A stretch of DNA of 13,359 nucleotides from Ruminococcus sp. (GTDB taxonomy: Bacteria; Bacillota_A; Clostridia; Oscillospirales; Ruminococcaceae): positions 1 to 13,359 of the forward strand of contig JAFOMV010000206.1 of NCBI GenBank assembly GCA_017418765.1. The letters run 5' to 3'. Below are positions 1 to 6,466 of this stretch, piece after piece. The notes under the pieces are model-generated. The model saw only the letters and a program-made list of their open reading frames with translations. It did no database searches and was not told where the DNA came from. The position numbers and the translations under genes were made by a program. How positions within the stretch are numbered: the stretch's first letter is position 1; the number at the start of each line of letters is the position of its first letter.

Positions 1-56
1 TCATTGTACAAACAACTAAACATCACTGTGGATAGGACAAAACAATATTTTTGTAC

Positions 57-85
57 TTGATTTTTCTGCTTAAACAAGATATAAT
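57..85 (+). promoter_or_regulatory. sigma-A-type promoter of the GH26 mannanase
   Basis: A -35 box TTGATT (57-62) and a perfect -10 box TATAAT (80-85) are separated by exactly 17 bases. Transcription would start near 92, giving a 5' leader of about 33 bases before the ATG at 125. This leaves no room for a ribosome binding site in front of the ATG at 98. A second TTGTAC lies at 51-56, and a palindromic TTGTACAA at 4-11; their role is unknown. Confidence 0.75.
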
Positions 86-124
86 TTAGTTATAAATATG
101 TATACCTATGGGAGGGCATTAACA

Positions 125-2458
125 ATGAGAAACAAGTTATTCGCAAAGGCAAGTGCCGCTGTTATGGCTGCTGCTATGATGCTCAACGGCTCAGTTGCAG
201 CTATGAATACTGTTGTCGCTGCTGACGCCAACAAGTATGAGTTTGAAGATGCAGACATAAAAGGTGATATCACTGTTGAGTCTGATGCTTCCGCAAGCGG
301 CGGTTCTGTGCTAAAAATGACCGACAGCGGTACTATCAACCTCAAGGTCAATGTTGATAAAGCAGGTTCTTACAAGCTTACTTTCTACGCTTTCGGTATC
401 GGCAGTGACAAACAGCAGAACCTCACTGTAAACGGCAATGCTCAGGGTGCTATCGGTATCCCTAAGAGCGACAAATACGAGGCTATCTCAATTCCTGCTG
501 TTATGCTCAAAGCAGGCGAAAATACTGTTACTATCGAAAAATCATGGGGCTGGTCACAGTTCGACTACATGACCGTTACATCTATGGCCGATGCTAAGAT
601 AGCAGCTACACAGACAAAGCCAAGCGATCAGCTGGCTACTGTTGAAACACAGAGCCTTATGGCTTATCTCGCTGAAGTTTACGGCAAGAATATAATCTCA
701 GGCCAGCAGGAGATCTACAGCGGCGGACCTCACGGTCTGGAAACAGAATTTGAATACCTCAACGATCTCACAGGTCACTACCCTGCTATCAGAGGCTTCG
801 ATTACGGCAACTTCTGCTGCCCTGCATTCGGAAGCGATGATGGTTCCACAAAGCGTATCATAGACTGGGTAAAGAACAGAAACGGTATCGCTACTGCTTC
901 TTTCCACCTCAACGTACCTAAGGATTTCGAGAATTTCAAACTTGGTTCAAAGATAGACTGGTCAAAGACTACTTACACAGCCAAGGATACAGACTTCTCA
1001 CCTACAAAGGCTGCCACAAAGGGCACAAAGGAAAATGAGTACTACATGACTGCACTCAAGACTCTTGCTGCTGAGTTCAACAAGCTGGAAGCCGAAGGTA
1101 TCCCTGTTATCTGGAGACCTCTCCACGAAGCTGAAGGCGGCGGCGGAGAAAAGGCTTCATGGTTCTGGTGGGGCAGAGAAGGCAGCGCAGCTTACAAGCA
1201 GCTCTGGGTATACACTTATAAGGTACTCACTGAAGACCTCAACTGCCATAACCTCATCTGGGAGTGGAACAGCTATAACTTCGCTACATCAGAAAACTGG
1301 TACCCCGGCGATGACTTCGTAGATATCATCGGTTACGATAAGTACAGCTGCACAGACTGGTCTACAGGCAGCGCAAAGCTCTATCACAATGACAGCCCGT
1401 TCACTTCTACTTTCTATGGTATAATGGATAAGTACAAGGGCGCTAAGATGGTATCAATGGCTGAAAATGACAGCTTCTCAAACCCTCAGAAGATGCAGGA
1501 GGAAGGTGCCGGCTGGCTCTATTTCTGTACATGGTATGACGGCGGTTCTAAGGATACTAACTTCCTTTCAGAGCCTACATTCAATACTAAGGAAGACACT
1601 ATCGCTATGTATAAGAGCGATTACTGCATCACTCTCGATGAGCTTCCTAAGAACCTCTACAGCAGAACTGATGTAACTGCTCCTGATCCTTCAAAAACAA
1701 CTCCTAAGACAACAACTACTGTAACTACTACTGAGCCTCGTGTTACTACAACTACTGAGGCTGATCCGAACAAAAGCTTTGCTAAGCTCGGTGAAGACGG
1801 CGCAAATGTTACTATCAAGCTTCCTGAAGCTGCTGAGACTGTTTACCTGAGAGTTGATCTCCCTGATAACTGCACATACGCTAACGGCGGTCTCGGTGTA
1901 AGTATCCCTGTTGACGGTGAATACTACTGGGCTAACGTTAAGTGGGAAGCAAGCGAAAGCGGCGATATTAAGGTAAACCTCGTAGACAATCTCCTCAATG
2001 TTACCCTCGGTACTGAGGCTGTTGAGGATGAAGCTGTTATCAACGCTGTAAAGGCTGCTCTCGTTAAGCAGACTGAATTCCAGGGACAGATCTGGTACGC
2101 TGCTAACGGTGCTGAGGCTCTTGATTCAACAGATGGCGTTTATATCTCAGCTGCTTACATAAAGAAGGGCGAAGATACTGATATAACAACTCCTACTATC
2201 ACAACATCTACTACTGTTTCAGCAGAAACCAATCAGAACGTTGTTTACGGTGATGCTAACTGTGACGGAAAGGTTAACCTTTCAGATGCAGTTCTTATCA
2301 TGCAGACACTGTCTAACCCCTCAAAGTATCAGCTCACTGAACAGGGTAAGGCTAACGCTGACTGCTCAGCTAACGGCAACGGAGTAACAAACGGCGATGC
2401 TCTTGCAATTCAGAAGTATATGCTCAAGCTCGTTGCTTCACTTCCAACTACTGAATGA
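125..2458 (+). CDS. secreted dockerin-bearing GH26 beta-mannanase with CBM35
   Basis: A 777-residue secreted enzyme predicted to cleave beta-1,4-mannan or glucomannan as part of a cellulosome. In order: signal peptide 1-33; CBM35-like mannan/galactan-binding module about 36-153; GH26 catalytic barrel about 158-512; Thr/Pro-rich linker about 513-546; an unassigned beta-rich domain about 547-684; a second Thr-rich linker; and a dockerin about 709-772. In the GH26 domain, E335 in the WRPLHEAEG motif fits the acid/base and E447 in SMAEND fits the nucleophile. The WFWWG aromatic motif follows the acid/base. The ATG at 125 is chosen over an in-frame ATG at 98 because GGGAGGG (110-116) sits 8 bases upstream and the promoter would start transcription at about 92. 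The gene stands alone on its strand and converges on the GH5 cluster. Mannanase rather than another GH26 activity is a family-based inference. Confidence 0.92.
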   Translation: MRNKLFAKASAAVMAAAMMLNGSVAAMNTVVAADANKYEFEDADIKGDITVESDASASGGSVLKMTDSGTINLKVNVDKAGSYKLTFYAFGIGSDKQQNLTVNGNAQGAIGIPKSDKYEAISIPAVMLKAGENTVTIEKSWGWSQFDYMTVTSMADAKIAATQTKPSDQLATVETQSLMAYLAEVYGKNIISGQQEIYSGGPHGLETEFEYLNDLTGHYPAIRGFDYGNFCCPAFGSDDGSTKRIIDWVKNRNGIATASFHLNVPKDFENFKLGSKIDWSKTTYTAKDTDFSPTKAATKGTKENEYYMTALKTLAAEFNKLEAEGIPVIWRPLHEAEGGGGEKASWFWWGREGSAAYKQLWVYTYKVLTEDLNCHNLIWEWNSYNFATSENWYPGDDFVDIIGYDKYSCTDWSTGSAKLYHNDSPFTSTFYGIMDKYKGAKMVSMAENDSFSNPQKMQEEGAGWLYFCTWYDGGSKDTNFLSEPTFNTKEDTIAMYKSDYCITLDELPKNLYSRTDVTAPDPSKTTPKTTTTVTTTEPRVTTTTEADPNKSFAKLGEDGANVTIKLPEAAETVYLRVDLPDNCTYANGGLGVSIPVDGEYYWANVKWEASESGDIKVNLVDNLLNVTLGTEAVEDEAVINAVKAALVKQTEFQGQIWYAANGAEALDSTDGVYISAAYIKKGEDTDITTPTITTSTTVSAETNQNVVYGDANCDGKVNLSDAVLIMQTLSNPSKYQLTEQGKANADCSANGNGVTNGDALAIQKYMLKLVASLPTTE
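2300..2355 (+). repeat. 56-bp dockerin segment, copy 1 of an inverted pair
   Basis: This piece of the mannanase dockerin coding sequence is identical, base for base, to the reverse complement of 2717-2772 in the neighbouring GH5 gene. It begins at the ATGCAG encoding the Met-Gln after the first calcium loop. Similarity continues on both sides with scattered differences. Confidence 0.9.
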
Positions 2459-2494
2459 TACTGATGTCCTTATAATAATACGGATATGAATAAC

Positions 2495-2538
2495 AAAATG
2501 ACCTTGACTTTTATCGATAATAGTCAAGGTCATTTTTA
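2495..2538 (+). terminator. intrinsic terminator of the mannanase gene
   Basis: A perfect 15-bp stem pairs 2495-2509 with 2522-2536 and is followed by a T run. It starts 36 bases after the mannanase stop codon. The 12-base loop contains a further palindrome (TTATCGATAA), so the hairpin could extend. The A run on the left arm means it may also work weakly on the other strand. Confidence 0.9.
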
Positions 2539-2560
2539 TGCACTTATGTAGTACTGATGC

Positions 2561-2608
2561 AAAAACAGCACCGTGCAAAACTGTTTACAGCGCTGCACGG
2601 TGCTGTTT
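2561..2608 (-). terminator. intrinsic terminator of the GH5 operon
   Basis: A perfect 15-bp stem pairs 2563-2577 with 2594-2608. Read on the - strand it ends in a five-T run (AAAAA at 2561-2565 on the + strand). It lies just after the double stop codon of the last GH5 gene, so the two convergent units each have their own terminator. Confidence 0.9.
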
Positions 2609-2613
2609 ATTTA

Positions 2614-4503
2614 TTACTTCTTTTCAGGAAGCGACTTGATTATACTGAGTCTGTATTTCTGTATAGCAAGTGCATCTGAATTTGTTACGCCATCACCATC
2701 ACCGGAACAGTCAGCATTAGCCTTACCCTGTTCAGTGAGCTGATACTTTGAGGGGTTAGACAGTGTCTGCATTATAAGAACTGCATCTGAAAGGTCTACC
2801 TTTCCATCACAGTTAGCATCACCGTAGACTACCTTGCTTTCAGGTGTGACAGCAGGCTGATCTGCTGTAACAACCGCAGGCTGAGTAACAGTTGTTGAAG
2901 CTGTAGTAACAGTTGTAGTTGTTGCGGTAGTTGTAGTTGTAGTTGTTACGGGCTTGTTTGTAGTTATATTAGTTACAGCAGGCTGTGGAGTTCCCTTTGT
3001 TGTGCCTGCGCCTCCGTCAAGGTTGCTCTTTTCGCCTGATGCATAGAATTGTGTAAGTGAAAGTCCGTTTGCGCCAAGAGCCTTCTGATGGTCAAGTCCG
3101 ATGTATTTGCCGCTTGCTGTCTGCCAGAGTGATTCTTCAAACAGACCATACTTTGCAGCATCCCATGTCTTGAAATCATTGCCGAGAAGTCCGCCTGTAT
3201 CACCTGAGTTTGGATTGAGGCACCAGAATGTATGGTTGATGTGATGCTTTATCATGTAATCACGAAGAAGTGTCATCCATTTCTGATTCTTGCCCTTATC
3301 CATATGTCCGCCCCATTCACCAATGAGAAGCGGTGCGATCTCTTTATCATTGATGTACGCCCATGTATCGTACCAGTAATCGTCAAGGAGAGTTTTCTCT
3401 GAGAAATCCTTGTCGAACCATGTCTGAGCGTATACTGACGGGCCGTAGTCATGAGGTGAGTAAACTATCTGGCTTGTACCTGACTCAGGCACTACAGGAT
3501 AATCCTTTACACCTCTCAGGTTTCCGCCCCACCAAGCGCCGTACCATGTTGACTGTTCAGGAGTTGCATCCCAGATATCAGGAGTATCATATGTTGCTCC
3601 CTTGTCTGTTTTAGGATACTGCTCTACACCTTCTATCATGATAAGAGCGTGAGGATTTACAGCAAGGATAGCGTCAGCGCACTGTTTTGCTGCATATGCC
3701 CAGTTGTTCTCATCCTTTGAACCATCCCACTTAGCTATGCCGGCAGGACAGCTGCTTCCTGTGTAGCCACGCTTTCCGTGAGGCTCATTCTTCAGATCAT
3801 AGCCAAGCAGAGTATCATCATTCTTATACTTGTCAGCTATCCATACAAGAGTATCTATCCAGTCCTTTGTGCTGATACTTGCTTTACCGTACCAGAGCTC
3901 ATAGTCGTGGCCTGAGTTGTTCTCATCAGGGCTGTGAACATCGATAAATGCCTTGATACCATACTTCTTACACTTCTGCATGATGATATCGAATATCTCC
4001 ATGCTGTTCTTGAGGGTCTTGCCGTCAGCGCCTACAAAATCCCTGTTGATATTTCCGTATTTGCCTGCCGGTGTGATAGTACCGTCTTCACCTACCTGAT
4101 CCTCAGGAGGATTATAGCTTGCCTGAACGGAACTTACCTTATGGGGAGCACCATTCATCCATGATTTCAGAAGTGTCGATGAGATAGGGAAACGGATGAT
4201 GTTTATACCATGATCTGCTACTGCCGAAAGAAAATCGTCAACATCTGTTGCATAAAGTCCGTGAGCACAGTTCTCAGAGCAGTTGAAACCGAACCAGTTA
4301 GCACCGGTGAGCCATACTTCGTTGCCGTTCATATCATAAAGACGGCTTCCTTCTGCATGGAGCCAGTCATCGTTGTTATCATCAGCTGCTGCAGCTGAAA
4401 GATTGTTAGTGTTAGTGCTGACAGGTGCAGAATATGCAGTACCTGTCAGAGTGATAGCTCCTGCTGCCGCAATGGCAGTAAGAGTTTTTATAATATTCTT
4501 CAT
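2614..4503 (-). CDS. secreted dockerin-bearing GH5 endoglucanase (third of three)
   Basis: A 629-residue secreted cellulase, predicted to hydrolyse beta-1,4-glucan bonds. The signal peptide is within residues 1-40. The GH5 domain is about 47-475 and resembles GH5 subfamily 1 (the Acidothermus E1 type): WLTGANWFGFN near the N-terminus, R104 in IIRFP, H190 in FIDVHSP, N239-E240 in DLKNEPHG (acid/base E240), H351/Y353 in SPHDYG, E396 in LIGEWGG (nucleophile) and W427. A Thr-rich linker (about 511-550) leads to a dockerin (about 560-625). The start ATG has AGAGGT (4511-4516) 7 bases upstream, and the gene ends in two consecutive TAA codons. It lies 88 bases downstream of the preceding GH5 gene with no visible promoter between, so co-transcription is likely. 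Its sequence is closer to the first GH5 of the cluster than to the middle one. Endoglucanase activity is inferred from the family. Confidence 0.93.
   Translation of the reverse strand: MKNIIKTLTAIAAAGAITLTGTAYSAPVSTNTNNLSAAAADDNNDDWLHAEGSRLYDMNGNEVWLTGANWFGFNCSENCAHGLYATDVDDFLSAVADHGINIIRFPISSTLLKSWMNGAPHKVSSVQASYNPPEDQVGEDGTITPAGKYGNINRDFVGADGKTLKNSMEIFDIIMQKCKKYGIKAFIDVHSPDENNSGHDYELWYGKASISTKDWIDTLVWIADKYKNDDTLLGYDLKNEPHGKRGYTGSSCPAGIAKWDGSKDENNWAYAAKQCADAILAVNPHALIMIEGVEQYPKTDKGATYDTPDIWDATPEQSTWYGAWWGGNLRGVKDYPVVPESGTSQIVYSPHDYGPSVYAQTWFDKDFSEKTLLDDYWYDTWAYINDKEIAPLLIGEWGGHMDKGKNQKWMTLLRDYMIKHHINHTFWCLNPNSGDTGGLLGNDFKTWDAAKYGLFEESLWQTASGKYIGLDHQKALGANGLSLTQFYASGEKSNLDGGAGTTKGTPQPAVTNITTNKPVTTTTTTTATTTTVTTASTTVTQPAVVTADQPAVTPESKVVYGDANCDGKVDLSDAVLIMQTLSNPSKYQLTEQGKANADCSGDGDGVTNSDALAIQKYRLSIIKSLPEKK
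2717..2772 (-). repeat. 56-bp dockerin segment, copy 2 of an inverted pair
   Basis: The reverse complement is identical to 2300-2355 in the mannanase gene. The two copies lie about 360 bases apart in opposite orientation, on either side of the double terminator. Confidence 0.9.
2884..2949. repeat. low-complexity GTA/GTT tract encoding the Thr-rich linker
   Basis: A run of near-repeats of GTAGTT and GTTGTA on the + strand reads as ACA/ACT/ACC threonine codons on the - strand. It encodes the flexible linker between the GH5 domain and the dockerin. Such a tract could change length by strand slippage. Confidence 0.6.
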
Positions 4504-4591
4504 TTTAAATACCTCTATTCCGTATTATTTATGAACAACAGCGCTATATGCGTGAGCTGTTCAATTGTGTTTATCACCAATGATATCCGCT

Positions 4592-6397
4592 TTACATCTC
4601 AGGAAGCTTGTCTATGAGCTTCAGCTGATATTTCTGTATAGCAAGTGCATCCTTAGTTGTTACACCATCACCTACAGATGAACAGTCAGCGTTAGCTTTT
4701 CCTTCCTCAGTAAGAGAATATTTTGAAGGATTTGACAGCGTCTGCATAATCAGAACAGCGTCTGCCAGATCGATTCTGCCATCGCAATTAGCGTCTCCGA
4801 GCAGTCCGCTACTGGCATAGACGGTACTAACGAATGTAGTTGCCGTCGAAGTTGAAGTAGTAGATGAAGTATTGCTTGTGATAGTAGTAGATGTAGTTAC
4901 CTGAGTAGTATCCTTCGGAGTTTCAGCCTCAACAGGCTTACCGTCAGATGTTTTGCCGCCGTCAAGGTTGCTGCCCTCGGATTTTGCATAGTTTGCGTAA
5001 AAGTCATTAAGGGATATACCGTCCTTGCCCAGTGCTACCTGATGGTCAAGACCTATGAACTTCTTGGATGTGGATGTTTTCCATATTGCAGGATAATAGT
5101 AAGTCTTGTACTTTGTCTCATCCCAGTTAATGGTAGTGTGGCCTGTAATATTTCCGTCAGCTCCCTGTGTAGTTCCGAACTGTATATCCTTCCACAGTCC
5201 GCCTGTATCGCCTGAGTCATCATTGAGGCACCAGAAAGTATGGTTTACATGGTGTTTTATCATGTAATCACGGAGAAGTCCCAGCCACTTTTCATTGTCG
5301 CCGTCATCAAGTCTTCCGCCCCATTCACCGATAAGAAGCGGATGCATATCTTTTTCAACAAGATATGCCCATGTTTCATACCAGTAATCATCGAGCAGAG
5401 TTTTTTCAGTGAAATCCTTGTGGAACCATGACTGGTCACTTACGATCGGGCCGTAGTCATGAGGTGAATATACTATCTGTGATGTGCCGCTTTTGGGAGT
5501 TACAGGATACTTTGCAACGCCTCTCAGGTTTCCACCCCACCATGCACCGTGACCTTCAAAGCCTTCAACGCCTTCAATAAGGATAAGTGCATTGGGATTG
5601 TTTGCAAGAATGGCATCAGCGCAGTCCTGTGCAGCCTTTTTCCAGTTATTCGGGGCGTTTGAATCATCCCATACTGCATCAACAGGAGCTCCGCCGTATT
5701 TGCTGTGAGGCTCATTCTTCAGGTCAAAGCCGATGAGAGTATCATCGTTTTTGTATTCCTCCGCACACCATGCAAGAGTCTCTATCCACACATCCGTAGT
5801 AACTTCTACCTTCTTGCCGTTATTGGCAGTAAAGGATTTGCCGTACCACAAGCCATAGTTATGACCTGAGTTGTTTGAATCGGGACTGTGAATGTCAATG
5901 AAGGCCTTTACGCCGTACTTTTTACATTTAGCAAGCAGGACCTCAAAAAGCTCCTTACTGTTCACAACGCTGCCGTCTGACTTGATAAGGTCAACATTGA
6001 ACGGATAGCTTGGATCGTTATTCGGATTAATGCTCTCTATCGGATCGGGATCACCGATCATCCAGTTATAGAGAAGCTCTGTTGATACAGGCAGTCGCAG
6101 TACATTTACACCATGATCTGCTATGTCCTTTACCAGATCATCTATATCGCCGCTCCAGAGGTAATGGGGAGAATTCTCTGTACAGTTGAAACCGAACCAG
6201 TTTGAACCTGTGAGCCAGACCTCATTGCCGTTCATATCGTACAAACGGCTTCCCTTTGCATGGAGCCAGTCATCGTTATTTGTATCTGCCGCATATACTG
6301 TCATGTCAGGTACTGCATTATACATTGAAGCGGTACCCGAAACAGCCATAGCTAATGCAGAGAGCACAGCTAAAGCGGATCTTTTTGTTATTTTCAT
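4592..6397 (-). CDS. secreted dockerin-bearing GH5 endoglucanase (second of three)
   Basis: A 601-residue secreted cellulase. The signal peptide is about 1-36. The GH5 subfamily-1-like domain (about 43-455) has R101, H170, N228-E229 in LKNEPH (acid/base E229), H313/Y315 in SPHDYG, E358 in LIGEWGG (nucleophile) and W389. A Ser/Thr-rich linker (about 492-528) precedes the dockerin (about 533-597). An upstream in-frame ATG at 6442 is rejected. The ATG at 6397 has AGAGGT about 7 bases upstream and is followed directly by the basic and hydrophobic signal sequence, whereas the upstream extension runs through the terminator-like hairpin. This paralogue is the most divergent of the three. It lacks the roughly 30-residue stretch that its neighbours have before YGAWWGGN or YIGAWWGGN, and carries a longer insert (about 402-424) near the end of the barrel. 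That may alter the substrate cleft. Confidence 0.93.
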   Translation of the reverse strand: MKITKRSALAVLSALAMAVSGTASMYNAVPDMTVYAADTNNDDWLHAKGSRLYDMNGNEVWLTGSNWFGFNCTENSPHYLWSGDIDDLVKDIADHGVNVLRLPVSTELLYNWMIGDPDPIESINPNNDPSYPFNVDLIKSDGSVVNSKELFEVLLAKCKKYGVKAFIDIHSPDSNNSGHNYGLWYGKSFTANNGKKVEVTTDVWIETLAWCAEEYKNDDTLIGFDLKNEPHSKYGGAPVDAVWDDSNAPNNWKKAAQDCADAILANNPNALILIEGVEGFEGHGAWWGGNLRGVAKYPVTPKSGTSQIVYSPHDYGPIVSDQSWFHKDFTEKTLLDDYWYETWAYLVEKDMHPLLIGEWGGRLDDGDNEKWLGLLRDYMIKHHVNHTFWCLNDDSGDTGGLWKDIQFGTTQGADGNITGHTTINWDETKYKTYYYPAIWKTSTSKKFIGLDHQVALGKDGISLNDFYANYAKSEGSNLDGGKTSDGKPVEAETPKDTTQVTTSTTITSNTSSTTSTSTATTFVSTVYASSGLLGDANCDGRIDLADAVLIMQTLSNPSKYSLTEEGKANADCSSVGDGVTTKDALAIQKYQLKLIDKLPEM

Positions 6398-6415
6398 GTT
6401 TCTACCTCTTTCATG

Positions 6416-6462
6416 GAAAAAGCCTGCCCTTAGGATGTGCACTTCCCGCCCTGGGCAGGCTT
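6416..6462 (-). terminator. terminator-like hairpin between two GH5 genes
   Basis: A 10-bp GC-rich perfect stem pairs 6420-6429 (AAGCCTGCCC) with 6453-6462 (GGGCAGGCTT). Read on the - strand it is followed by five T's. It begins 4 bases after the first GH5 gene ends and finishes about 19 bases before the start codon of the next. No promoter is visible in the remaining space, so it probably acts as a leaky terminator, lowering expression of the two downstream genes, or as an mRNA-stabilising 3' hairpin. Confidence 0.75.
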
Positions 6463-6466
6463 ATCA

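Noticed and set aside
98..124. ATG at 98 as start of the mannanase
   Set aside because: The promoter would start transcription at about 92, leaving no ribosome binding site; the ATG at 125 has GGGAGGG 8 bases upstream and begins a typical signal peptide.
4535..4562. Weak hairpin between the second and third GH5 genes
   Set aside because: Only a 6-bp AACAGC/GCTGTT stem with a 13-base loop and no T run on the - strand, so it is not called a terminator.
6398..6442. N-terminal extension of the second GH5 from an ATG at 6442
   Set aside because: It runs through the terminator-like hairpin and puts polar residues before the signal peptide; the ATG at 6397 has its own AGAGGT.
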